NCBI RefSeq assembly: GCF_003026365.1
Contig: NZ_PYOM01000012.1
Coordinates: 62,001 to 126,000, forward strand
DNA: 64,000 nt
DNA from: Photobacterium angustum
GTDB lineage: Bacteria; Pseudomonadota; Gammaproteobacteria; Enterobacterales; Vibrionaceae
Direction: 5' to 3'
The translations under genes and the position numbers were made by a program. Each line of letters opens with the position of its first letter. The stretch's first letter is position 1. Shown one piece after another: positions 34,796 through 42,851 of the stretch. Under the pieces are notes generated by a model. That model searched no databases and was not told where the DNA came from. It worked only from the letters and a program-made list of their open reading frames with translations.

Positions 34796-35347
34796 TTAAC
34801 GTAGTTGGTATACCTGACCTTCTTTGTCAGCTTTTACCGTAGCAAAGCTTAATGGGAATGGACCTTGTGCTCGAACAGATGCTGGTAGACTTTGAATAGC
34901 TTGGCGAGCTTCATCTTTAGTTGCAAAGTTACCATAAATGACAGCATACCAGTTACGACCATCTACACGTTTCCAGTTAACCCAGATAGGTTCATTACCT
35001 GTAATTGGTTGTAGGTAACCACGTAAATTACGCTCTTCACTTAGTGCTAATATTTGTACTGTGTAACGAGAAGGGGAAATATCACCAAATGCTTGGTCGT
35101 TAGTCATTGATGTTTCGTCTTCAAGATGCGCATTATTGTTGTCGATATAATCGCTATCAATCACTGGCGGTGGTGTAACTGTTGTTTCAGGAACGACAGT
35201 ATCAGCTGGCTTTTCACACTGAAAATTAGCACCATCAATTTTTGATGGCATAAGGTAACCTGAATCGCATGGGCTGTCAGAAGATGCACAACCAGATAAA
35301 GCTAATAGGCCTAAAAGAGTAACTGCCTTACGAGTCAGCAACGTCAT
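34796..35347 (-). CDS. SPOR-domain lipoprotein
   Basis: A 183-residue lipoprotein with lipobox LALSGC after a short leader. A Thr/Pro/acidic linker precedes a SPOR-like C-terminal domain: RYTVQILALSEERNLRGYL, then NWYAVIYGNFATKDEARQAIQSLP. SPOR domains bind denuded peptidoglycan at division sites. ATG 35347 is preferred since GGAGA precedes it. A paralogous SPOR-like domain with the same Q-(I/L)-LA and Y-G-x-(F/Y) layout is encoded at 56408-57313. Envelope anchoring near the septum is inferred, not shown. Confidence 0.83.
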   Translation of the reverse strand: MTLLTRKAVTLLGLLALSGCASSDSPCDSGYLMPSKIDGANFQCEKPADTVVPETTVTPPPVIDSDYIDNNNAHLEDETSMTNDQAFGDISPSRYTVQILALSEERNLRGYLQPITGNEPIWVNWKRVDGRNWYAVIYGNFATKDEARQAIQSLPASVRAQGPFPLSFATVKADKEGQVYQLR

Positions 35348-35614
35348 ACGTGTCTCCATAATCTTTGAGAGTAGATACTATATCGAGGAAAGCCTAGGAG
35401 TAGGTGTCAATATTCAGTATCAAATTTTGTTTGTTCATTGTATCTAACAAAAGCATATTCTCCGCATTAAAATAGTATAAAAAACGCTGTTTGATGGTTT
35501 TTCATTCGATTAAAATACTGATTTATTAGTTTTTAATATGTTTCATTAACAATGGATTTTTGCAGTGAGAGAAAAGCAATAAAAAAGTGACCTTATAGTA
35601 CTATTCGTATTAAA

Positions 35615-35630
35615 CTGTATAAATGTACAG
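35615..35630 (+). promoter_or_regulatory. LexA (SOS) box upstream of umuDC
   Basis: CTGTATAAATGTACAG matches the LexA operator pattern CTGT-N8-ACAG, with an AT-rich centre. It lies 20 bases before the umuD start. Confidence 0.9.
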
Positions 35631-35649
35631 TTAGTGTTTGGCCTGTTTA

Positions 35650-36030
35650 ATGACAGCATATCCGTATTTTATTGAATCAGTGGCGTGTGGTTTTCCATCT
35701 CCTGCTGATGGACATCAAGAGAGTTTAGATCTTGATGAGTATTTGATTCGCCACCCGAACGCTACTTTCTTTTTGCGTGCATCCGGTGAGTCCATGATTG
35801 GCGCTGGAATTTTTGATGGTGATTTGCTGGTGGTTGATCGAGCAGAAAAAGTAATTCCTGGGCGAATAGTTATTGCACGTATATATGATGAATTTACCTG
35901 TAAACGTTTAGTTCGTATAAATGATGCTTGGTGGTTAAAAGCAGAAAATCCAGCCATGAAATCATTTCCTCTACCTCAAGATGCTGAAATTTTTGGTGTC
36001 GTGACCCGTAATATTCACAACTTACTTTAA
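35650..36030 (+). CDS. umuD: UmuD, translesion polymerase accessory protein
   Basis: A 126-residue LexA-like self-cleaving protein. The cleavage site is C13-G14 within ACGFPSPAD, the catalytic Ser is S48 (GESM) and the Lys is K85 (TCKRLVR). RecA-stimulated autocleavage gives UmuD', which joins UmuC to form DNA polymerase V. ATG 35650 is chosen since it gives the family-standard N-terminus; a TTG four codons earlier is less likely. A LexA box sits just upstream and umuC follows after 13 bases. The length is slightly under that of E. coli UmuD. Confidence 0.93.
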   Translation: MTAYPYFIESVACGFPSPADGHQESLDLDEYLIRHPNATFFLRASGESMIGAGIFDGDLLVVDRAEKVIPGRIVIARIYDEFTCKRLVRINDAWWLKAENPAMKSFPLPQDAEIFGVVTRNIHNLL

Positions 36031-36043
36031 TGCTGTATTTGAA

Positions 36044-37354
36044 ATGACAATATCTGAAATTATTACAGGTAAACACGATCAAGTGTGGGCATTAGTGGAC
36101 GCCAAGAGTTTCTATTGTTCTTGTGAACAGTTGTTTGATCCAACATTAGTGAATAAGCCCTTAGTTGTACTTTCAAATAATGATGGTTGTTGTGTTGCTC
36201 TTTCTGATCAAGCGAAAGCACTCGGCATTCAACGTGGTGCGCCATGGTTTAAAGTTGAACGAGAGGCTCGTATGAAAGGTGTTCAGGTACGTAGTTCAAA
36301 TTACAACTTATATGCCGATATGAGTCGTCGTTTTATTGAAGAGCTCTCTAAATTTTCTCCGTGTGTAGAACAATATTCAATAGATGAAGCCTTTGTTCGT
36401 CTCGATGGTTTTAAGTTAGAACAATTGCAAGATTATGGCCGCGAAATTAAAGACACTATTTATAAAAATATTGGATTGCCTGTTCGTGTAGGGATTGGTG
36501 CTACTGCAACCTTGGCTAAATTGGGCAATCATGCAGCCAAAGTGTATGAGCGACAGGTTAATGGTGTCATTCAAATTGATAGTGATTATAAAAGAGAATG
36601 GTTATTAGCCCGTACAGATATTCAAAATATTTGGGGAATTGGAGCAAAAACGGCAACTAGGTTATGTACATTAGGTATTGATAATGCATTACAACTATCC
36701 CAAAAGAGCGCGTCAGAAATGCGTTGTGTATGGAATGTCGTTCTCGCACGTACAGTGATGGAGTTGCAAGGTGTCGCGTGTATTGCGCCTGGGGATATTG
36801 ATGAAACCCGTAAACAAATTTTATCGAGTCGAAGTTTTGGCCAAGGCATTACCGAGTTTGAAGAGTTAAAATCTGCTTTGGCTTTTCATTGCCAACGAGC
36901 GGGAGAAAAACTGCGAAAACAAGGAAGCCAAGCAAATATTGTTGGTGTTTTCTTACGTACTAATCGCTATAAGCAACTCCCACAGCGAAACCGTAGTAGT
37001 ACAGTGGCACTTATGTGTCCAAGCCAAGATAACTATAAGTTTATTGAATCAGCATTACAGCAGCTTAAACAACTCTATAAAGAAGGCTATGAGTATCAAA
37101 AAGTTGGTGTGATATTAGATGAATTGACGCCAGCTGAAAACAATAGTTTTCAATTAGATATGTTTGATACCAGTGCCTATGATGAAGCTAAACGTCGAGA
37201 TTTAATGGCAATCACCGATATGATGAATGCGAAGTTTAAGAATGGAATTAAACCCGCCTCTGTTATTGCAACTTCCAACTGGCACATGAAGCAAGCACAT
37301 CGTTCTAACCGTTGGACTACACGACTTGATGAATTACCGATTGCGAAATGTTAA
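36044..37354 (+). CDS. umuC: UmuC, catalytic subunit of DNA polymerase V
   Basis: A 436-residue Y-family polymerase. ALVDAKSFYCSCEQLF at 16-31 holds the first catalytic Asp (D19), LVVLSNNDGCCVALS contacts nucleotide, and YSIDEAF holds the second catalytic Asp/Glu pair. Finger and little-finger regions follow. The N-terminus is 13 residues longer than typical UmuC; a GTG at 36083 could be the true start. It works with UmuD' in error-prone translesion synthesis under the shared LexA box. No following gene belongs to the unit. Confidence 0.93.
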   Translation: MTISEIITGKHDQVWALVDAKSFYCSCEQLFDPTLVNKPLVVLSNNDGCCVALSDQAKALGIQRGAPWFKVEREARMKGVQVRSSNYNLYADMSRRFIEELSKFSPCVEQYSIDEAFVRLDGFKLEQLQDYGREIKDTIYKNIGLPVRVGIGATATLAKLGNHAAKVYERQVNGVIQIDSDYKREWLLARTDIQNIWGIGAKTATRLCTLGIDNALQLSQKSASEMRCVWNVVLARTVMELQGVACIAPGDIDETRKQILSSRSFGQGITEFEELKSALAFHCQRAGEKLRKQGSQANIVGVFLRTNRYKQLPQRNRSSTVALMCPSQDNYKFIESALQQLKQLYKEGYEYQKVGVILDELTPAENNSFQLDMFDTSAYDEAKRRDLMAITDMMNAKFKNGIKPASVIATSNWHMKQAHRSNRWTTRLDELPIAKC

Positions 37355-37465
37355 ACCTCTGTCGCGGCGAATAGTTTTAAGTTGACAAAAGCCTGACCTA
37401 AATGAAGATAAGTTGTCACATAACTCGCTTAATCTCGCGTTTTTACACGAATATTAAGGTTTTAT

Positions 37466-38836
37466 ATGCGTTATCTTGCTTTGTGTTGTGCTCTGGGAGT
37501 TATCGGGATCACAGCTTGTCATTCAGGTGATAAATCCGATCCCGTTACTGAGTATCAATTTGGTACAAAAACAACTTATGCGCCTCAGCAGAAACTCGGT
37601 AGTTACCAACAAGCACCGCAAGGTTATGAGTTAGTTTATTCTGAGTTGGTCTCTCGTCATGGCTCCCGTGCACTTTCCAGTTTTAAATATGACGATATTT
37701 CAATGCAAGTTTGGCGTGAGGCACAAAAGCAAGGTGCGCTTACTCCATTAGGTGAAAAGCTCGGTGCTGAAATCGAACGCATGACTGCAGCTAACGAAGC
37801 GTTAGGTTACGGTAATTTATCCGGTTTAGGTCATGATGAATTGTTGGCGATTGGTAAGCGTGCAGCACAGCGCAATCATTCTTTGGTTGATCAAGCAATA
37901 GAAAATCAACGTCATATTGTGGTGGAATATTCAGGTAAAGATCGCGCACTGGCAAGTGCCAATGCTTTTACTGAAGGTTTAACAGAAAATAACCAAGATC
38001 TCGCCGATTTACTGTTAGAACCAAAAGTTAACAAAGCGCAGTTGTATTTCCATAAAGAAAACAAAGAATACAATGACTATGTTGATCACGACGCTGCATT
38101 AAGAGCGGCTATTGATCGCTTATTCGATAGCGAGAAATCTCATCAAGTAGCACAAGCAGTATTAGGACGCCTCTATAGTCCTGAGTTTGTACAACAATTA
38201 GTAAATGGTGAACTGAAGTTTTATTCAACAGAAGAGCCTGATGAGTTATTGGCAGAAAATGAAGTCGATGCAGTGATTCATTTGTTTAACCTTTACTTAA
38301 TTGCACCGGGTATGGCACAAGAAGCGGGTGAAGATCCTTGGCAATTTGAGCAATTCTTTACTCCAGAAGAAACTCAATGGTTAAGCTATGTATTAGATGG
38401 TGAAGATTTTTATGAAAAAGGCCCAAGCTTTAACAATACTGATATTACTTACAAGATGGCATCGGTATTGGTTGATGACTTTTTCAATGAAATCGAAAAA
38501 ATTAAACAAGGTAATGAGCAGGCGGCACTAAAGGTACGTTTTGCCCATGCTGAAACTATTATGCCTTTTGCTGCCAATATGCAATTGAAGGGTAGTGAAG
38601 AGGGCATTGATCCTCAAACGACCTTTAGCTATGACAACAATGATTGGCGCGGTAAATGGGTAGCGCCTTATAGCAGTAATATTCAGTGGGATGTGTATCG
38701 TGGTGAAGATGATGATTTGCTTGTGAAAATGCTCTATAACGAGAAAGAAATTGGCTTTAAATCATCCTGTCATCCTATTGAGGCTGGGAGTTATTTCTAT
38801 CGCTTCAGTGAATTAAAGCGTTGCTATAAGCAATAA
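37466..38836 (+). CDS. Histidine-acid-phosphatase family lipoprotein (MINPP-like)
   Basis: A 456-residue protein with a lipoprotein-like leader (IGITAC, Cys18). The histidine phosphatase signature is R64-H65-G66-S67-R68 (VSRHGSRA), and the distal catalytic HAE is at 361-363 (RFAHAETIMPF). The large helical insert between them fits the multiple inositol-polyphosphate phosphatase branch. It could be a phytase or another phosphomonoesterase acting outside the cytoplasm. Cys residues near the C-terminus (SSCHP, KRCYK) could form a disulfide. It is monocistronic; the substrate is unproven. Confidence 0.85.
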   Translation: MRYLALCCALGVIGITACHSGDKSDPVTEYQFGTKTTYAPQQKLGSYQQAPQGYELVYSELVSRHGSRALSSFKYDDISMQVWREAQKQGALTPLGEKLGAEIERMTAANEALGYGNLSGLGHDELLAIGKRAAQRNHSLVDQAIENQRHIVVEYSGKDRALASANAFTEGLTENNQDLADLLLEPKVNKAQLYFHKENKEYNDYVDHDAALRAAIDRLFDSEKSHQVAQAVLGRLYSPEFVQQLVNGELKFYSTEEPDELLAENEVDAVIHLFNLYLIAPGMAQEAGEDPWQFEQFFTPEETQWLSYVLDGEDFYEKGPSFNNTDITYKMASVLVDDFFNEIEKIKQGNEQAALKVRFAHAETIMPFAANMQLKGSEEGIDPQTTFSYDNNDWRGKWVAPYSSNIQWDVYRGEDDDLLVKMLYNEKEIGFKSSCHPIEAGSYFYRFSELKRCYKQ

Positions 38837-38915
38837 TCTCTAATCGAGTTGATAGCCTATCTGTATCGTAAGATCCAAATAGTATGTTCGCTTTTAAATA
38901 CTCACATTTAATAAC

Positions 38916-38952
38916 GAGTATTTGATAGACTATTTTACTCTATCAAATACTC
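38916..38952. repeat. Perfect 14-bp inverted repeat
   Basis: GAGTATTTGATAGA at 38916-38929 and its exact complement at 38939-38952 enclose a 9-base loop. AAATACTC also occurs as a direct copy at 38896-38903. No T-run follows directly (a T-stretch begins 8 bases later), so it could be a terminator-like or protein-binding dyad. Confidence 0.6.
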
Positions 38953-39012
38953 AATCGATATTTTTCAACCTTCATCACTCTATTACTATTAATCAGCAGA
39001 TAGGAGTGAAGT

Positions 39013-39243
39013 ATGAAAAAATGGTTAGATAAAAATAATGATAAAAAGCTAAGAATTACAGCCGCATTGATTGCGATTGGGCTAATAGTTGCTTCGCTAA
39101 TGACATCAGGATTAATCAGTGCAATTTGCGATTTAATTGCCTTTGTTATTCTTATCACTGTGGTATGGCTTAAAGTTGATGAGAGTAAACATCACGCAGT
39201 TCAAACTGTGTCCAGATCCGATAGGGTTGAAATTGAACCATAA
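39013..39243 (+). CDS. Small membrane protein, 76 aa, not recognised
   Basis: A 76-residue protein with a charged N-terminus (MKKWLDKNNDKK) and two adjacent hydrophobic helices (LRITAALIAIGLIVASLMTSGL and ICDLIAFVILITVVWL), then a polar tail of about 20 residues. GGAG lies six bases before the ATG, a good ribosome site, which supports a real gene. I do not recognise the family. A possible two-pass inner-membrane protein of unknown role, standing alone between the phosphatase and the TPR gene. Confidence 0.62.
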   Translation: MKKWLDKNNDKKLRITAALIAIGLIVASLMTSGLISAICDLIAFVILITVVWLKVDESKHHAVQTVSRSDRVEIEP

Positions 39244-39497
39244 TGTTGTCAGTTCGTAATGTCGCTTTATTGATAAACTCTATATAGTTTTTAATGGGAG
39301 ATTTACATTAAAATGATTAAATGGTCTTATTTCAATCATTACAAAACAAGAAAGTGGTGATTAATTATTCGATATATTTCTATTAACCTGCTTATATATC
39401 CATTTTTCAGCAATTTACCCTCACTTTTTGCTATTTAGTCCTTCCATTTGCTATGGTTTCAGAAGTTGTATTGTTTACCTATGTAAAAGGAATACTT

Positions 39498-40340
39498 ATG
39501 CGCTTGCTTATAGGGCTATTAGCTTCTCTACTTCTCTGTTTTTCCGTACAGGCAAGTGAAAAAAAATACTCAGAAACGGACATGTTAGAAAAGCCGTTCA
39601 TGGAACGTTATATTCTTGATGAATTGAAAGATTTACGTGAATCACAGCAAGATCTTGAGCGCCGAATGGTGATTGAAATTACCGACCGTGAATTAACGGT
39701 TGCTGATAAATCATTAAATTATGCGAATGTCACCGTTACTTATTTTTTCTACATTATTGCAGGTGTCGCATCTCTTATTGCATTTGTTGGTTGGCAGTCT
39801 CTTCGTGAATTCAAAAGTAACACCACTGAAATGGCGGATAAACGATTAGAGAAGATTGCCCAAGAATATGAGAAGAAGTTCTTGGCGCTTGAACGAGATT
39901 TAAAACGTAAAACTCGCATTATTAGTGAAAATAATAAAGAAATTGAGAAAATTAACGAAATTCATAACCTATGGTTACGTGCGCAAAGTTCTCAAACACC
40001 TGAACAACGTATTGATGTTTATGATGAAATATTGCTTATTCGACCCGGTGATCTTGAAGCACTAACCTATAAAGCAGATGCGGCAATGGAAATTAAGGAA
40101 TACCATTGGGCGCTGAGTTTATGTAATCGAGTGTTGGAGGTAGATGACACCAATGGTCCTGCACTTTATCAACGTGCTTGTGCATATTCTCGATTAGGGA
40201 TTGAAGATCAAGCGATTGAAGATCTAGAGCGTGCGATTATTGCCAGCCCATCCATTCGTGATTTAATTGCAGATGAGCCTGATCTCGATATTCTTCATGG
40301 TAACAGTCGATTTGATCTGTTGTTACATTCTCCTGAATAA
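39498..40340 (+). CDS. Exported membrane-anchored TPR protein
   Basis: A 280-residue protein. A signal peptide (MRLLIGLLASLLLCFSVQA) leads to a short acidic region and a membrane helix at about 77-97 (YFFYIIAGVASLIAFVGW). A Lys/Glu-rich coiled coil follows, then two to three TPR motifs (DLEALTYKADAAMEIKEYHW, ALYQRACAYSRLGIEDQAIE). The TPR part is probably cytosolic if the helix is a true second anchor. ATG 39498 is chosen because AAAGGA precedes it; an in-frame ATG 15 codons upstream lacks support. It resembles vibrio TPR proteins of unknown function. A strong terminator follows. Confidence 0.8.
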   Translation: MRLLIGLLASLLLCFSVQASEKKYSETDMLEKPFMERYILDELKDLRESQQDLERRMVIEITDRELTVADKSLNYANVTVTYFFYIIAGVASLIAFVGWQSLREFKSNTTEMADKRLEKIAQEYEKKFLALERDLKRKTRIISENNKEIEKINEIHNLWLRAQSSQTPEQRIDVYDEILLIRPGDLEALTYKADAAMEIKEYHWALSLCNRVLEVDDTNGPALYQRACAYSRLGIEDQAIEDLERAIIASPSIRDLIADEPDLDILHGNSRFDLLLHSPE

Positions 40341-40382
40341 ACATATTTATATTCGCTCTTTTTAATTAAGATCTCTATCACG

Positions 40383-40411
40383 AAGCGGCAAAATGATTGC
40401 CGCTTTTTTTA
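40383..40411 (+). terminator. Terminator of the TPR gene
   Basis: A perfect 9-bp stem AAGCGGCAA / TTGCCGCTT around AATGA, followed by a run of T. Confidence 0.9.
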
Positions 40412-40501
40412 TTTATCCGTGTTTATTGTTATATAAAATCTCTGCGTTATCAGATACTTTATTACTTATATTGAAAAGTCTATCGGTATCAGAGGCACAG
40501 G

Positions 40502-41107
40502 ATGAGCAGCAAAATATCAGATTTCTCCGTACATTTACCCATCAACCCAGAACTTGTTCAATTTCAGCTAAGTGTTAAAGAAAAACTGTATGACTTTAAC
40601 CATGCTCGACCATCAGAAGAAGAAAAATCACGTCTCATCCTGACAGCGTTATTGGGTGCGGAAAATGGCGTTACTATTCTTCCGCCATTTTATTGTGATA
40701 TGGGGAAGAATATACATTTCAAACGGGGTGGTTTTCTTAATGCAGGCGTTAAAATTTTAGATATTGCTCCAGTAGTGTTTGGAGAATTCGTTCAAATTGG
40801 ACCGAATGTGGTTATAAGTACTGCTGGTCATCCATTAGATATTGCTGAAAGAGTCTTACCTATTGCAGCTGCTAACCCTATTACTATTGGCGATAGTGTA
40901 TGGATAGGAGCGGGAGCCATAATATTAGACGGCGTCACGATTGGTGATCGAAGTGTTATAGGCGCTGGAAGTATTGTAACGAAAGATATTCCTGCCGACT
41001 GTGTTGCGGCAGGTAATCCATGTAGGGTAATCAAAAAAATAGAACACGGTAAGATGCCATCAGAACAAGAAATCGAAGAAATGTGGCGTCCAATTATGGA
41101 AATGTAA
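40502..41107 (+). CDS. Sugar O-acetyltransferase, LacA/Maa/NodL type
   Basis: A 201-residue left-handed beta-helix acetyltransferase. An N-terminal Mac domain (KEKLYDFNHARPSEEEKS) is followed by hexapeptide repeats. The catalytic His is H110 in STAGHPLD, and the acetyl-CoA-contacting end reads IGAGSIVTKDIPADCVAAGNP. Members acetylate maltose, galactosides or Nod-factor-like sugars; the acceptor is not evident. GAGG upstream of ATG 40502 supports the start. It stands alone, with a strong shared terminator downstream. Confidence 0.9.
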   Translation: MSSKISDFSVHLPINPELVQFQLSVKEKLYDFNHARPSEEEKSRLILTALLGAENGVTILPPFYCDMGKNIHFKRGGFLNAGVKILDIAPVVFGEFVQIGPNVVISTAGHPLDIAERVLPIAAANPITIGDSVWIGAGAIILDGVTIGDRSVIGAGSIVTKDIPADCVAAGNPCRVIKKIEHGKMPSEQEIEEMWRPIMEM

Positions 41108-41136
41108 TACTTAAGGGGCTGCCAACCAGCGTATAA

Positions 41137-41173
41137 AAACAAAGAGCCAGACATATAGTCTGGCTCTTTGTTT
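41137..41173. terminator. Bidirectional terminator between acetyltransferase and YeiH-type gene
   Basis: A perfect 16-bp stem, AAACAAAGAGCCAGAC / GTCTGGCTCTTTGTTT, around ATATA. A and T runs on the flanks allow termination on both strands. Confidence 0.92.
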
Positions 41174-41189
41174 AAACAATAGCGAAAAA

Positions 41190-42140
41190 TTAAGGGATAA
41201 ACATTTCAATATAGGTTAATGAAGAAATACCAATAGCAAGCCAGAGTAGTACACCTAATAACATAGGTTTAGGGCCCGCATTTCTTAGCTTATTAACAGT
41301 GATACCAGAGCCAATTAAGAATAAACACACCACCAGCAAACGCTTAGAAGCGACAAAAATCATATCGTAGACAGATTGAAACTGCGGTAAAAAGTGTGCA
41401 ATTAAGATAGCAACACAATATAAAACGATAAAGTAAGGTACCGAGATTTTCTTGCTGTTCCCTTTAAAAATTAAAGCACTGATAAAAGCGACAGGAATGA
41501 TCCATAATGCACGCGCTAACTTTAACGTTGTTGCCGTTTTTAATGCTTCATCCCCGTAAGAACCTGCGGCACCGACGACGGACGAAGTATCGTGAATGGC
41601 GATCGCAGCCCATGTCCCGAAAGCGTGTTGACTCATATCCAGTAAATGACCAATAGCAGGAAATACAAATAGTGCGACAGCGTTTAAGACAAATACCGTT
41701 GCTAAGGCAAGTGATGTTTGTTCATCTTTTGCATTAATAGCAGGTGAAACAGCTGCAATAGCGCTACCACCACAAATTGCAGTACCAGAAGCAATTAAAT
41801 GGCCAGTTTTCTTATCTAGTGATAAAAAGTGTGTAGCAATCCAGCCTAAAAGAAGAGTAAAGAAAATAGAGCAAATGATTAAACCTAATCCAGCTTTACT
41901 GGCTTCAATTGCCTCATTTAAGTGGATACCAAAGCCCAAGCCTATAATGGAATAAGATAAAAGTTTTTTTGTTAGGGCGGCAATATTAAATTGTGAAGGG
42001 ACTAAACCAAAACTGGCAAGTAGAAAACCTAGAATTAAAGCGATTGGCGAGCTGATAATAGGTAGCAAACATAATAATGCAGTACAAATAAAAATCGCGT
42101 CCATTGGTCGTAGACGTTTGAAGTTATCAATGATGGGCAT
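41190..42140 (-). CDS. YeiH/YadS family putative sulfate-type exporter
   Basis: A 316-residue membrane protein with about ten helices. Family markers are [18 protein letters not shown] in the middle and [18 protein letters not shown] in the second half. This is the YeiH (Cons_hypoth698, PSE) family, listed as putative sulfate exporters but poorly characterised. It is usually found beside LysR regulators such as YeiE; none is adjacent here. The gene converges on the acetyltransferase gene and is followed by the ydb operon on the same strand, but a gap separates them. Confidence 0.87.
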   Translation of the reverse strand: MPIIDNFKRLRPMDAIFICTALLCLLPIISSPIALILGFLLASFGLVPSQFNIAALTKKLLSYSIIGLGFGIHLNEAIEASKAGLGLIICSIFFTLLLGWIATHFLSLDKKTGHLIASGTAICGGSAIAAVSPAINAKDEQTSLALATVFVLNAVALFVFPAIGHLLDMSQHAFGTWAAIAIHDTSSVVGAAGSYGDEALKTATTLKLARALWIIPVAFISALIFKGNSKKISVPYFIVLYCVAILIAHFLPQFQSVYDMIFVASKRLLVVCLFLIGSGITVNKLRNAGPKPMLLGVLLWLAIGISSLTYIEMFIP

Positions 42141-42254
42141 AGTAATAGCGATAAAAATATAATTATAATTAAAGGATTATACGCTGAATACTGAGCAGTT
42201 AAGAGTTAAATAGACTGAGTGTAGGGTTAAGAAAAACTTAACATAAGTAAGGGT

Positions 42255-42596
42255 TTATTTCTTAACCCAATCACCCGTTTTAGTTTGAAAATACAGCCCC
42301 GGTAAGGTTTTCTTAACCGCTTTTTCTTGTGCCATGCTAGTCACATCATCTAATGATAGATTATTCTTTTTGCTGATTTGTAAGTAGCCTTGTTGACGTT
42401 TGTTATTCACGGAATCAATTAACGCACGTAAAGACGGTGAAGGAGTAGGTTGCACACTTGCAACATACCCATTATTTGCCTCACCAATCAGTCCTTGCTG
42501 TTTAGCTTGTTGTAACGTTAATGCATGAGCTATAGACGACAATAGTATTAGCCCAGTCATGACACTTAGAACGAATTTAAAAGACTTCTTTATCAT
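42255..42596 (-). CDS. ydbL: YdbL, DUF1318 periplasmic protein
   Basis: A 113-residue exported protein with signal peptide MIKKSFKFVLSVMTGLILLSSIAHA. The DUF1318 domain shows LQQAKQQGLIGEANNGYVA, then LIDSVNNKRQQGYLQISKKN and a C-terminal PGLYFQTKTGDWVKK. YdbL modulates the YdbH-YnbE intermembrane bridge in E. coli. It overlaps ynbE by about 20 bases and is last in the ydbH-ynbE-ydbL operon. ATG 42596 is chosen because it begins the signal peptide; the in-frame extension upstream lies inside ynbE. Confidence 0.88.
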   Translation of the reverse strand: MIKKSFKFVLSVMTGLILLSSIAHALTLQQAKQQGLIGEANNGYVASVQPTPSPSLRALIDSVNNKRQQGYLQISKKNNLSLDDVTSMAQEKAVKKTLPGLYFQTKTGDWVKK

Positions 42597-42834
42597 TGAA
42601 TAGCTCATTAATTTCACGATCGGCTTTCACATTGATTTCATGTTTAATATTGATGTTAAGGTTAATAACAATTGGCTCTTCTGAAAGCGCAACCTCAACT
42701 TTTGGTGTACAGCCACTGATTACAATACTACTCGAAAGACCGAATAGCAGAAAAGCGACTTTTACCACTGAAAAATGGCCATAAGAACGGAGTTTATTGT
42801 TGTGATTTTGGCAATGTTTTTTATAGATAGTCAT
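42577..42834 (-). CDS. ynbE: YnbE-like outer-membrane lipoprotein
   Basis: An 85-residue lipoprotein. After a long Lys/His-rich N-terminus the lipobox VISGC is followed by TPKVEVALSEEPIVINLN and IKHEINVKADREINELF, the YnbE signature. In E. coli YnbE sits in the outer membrane and stacks with the C-terminus of YdbH to complete a lipid-transport bridge. The N-terminal extension is longer than in E. coli, so a start further in (for example the GTG-type codon region before VVKVAFLLFG) is possible. It begins 17 bases after the ydbH stop. Confidence 0.85.
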   Translation of the reverse strand: MTIYKKHCQNHNNKLRSYGHFSVVKVAFLLFGLSSSIVISGCTPKVEVALSEEPIVINLNINIKHEINVKADREINELFNDKEVF

Positions 42835-42851
42835 ATATGGTCGTTGTCTTC

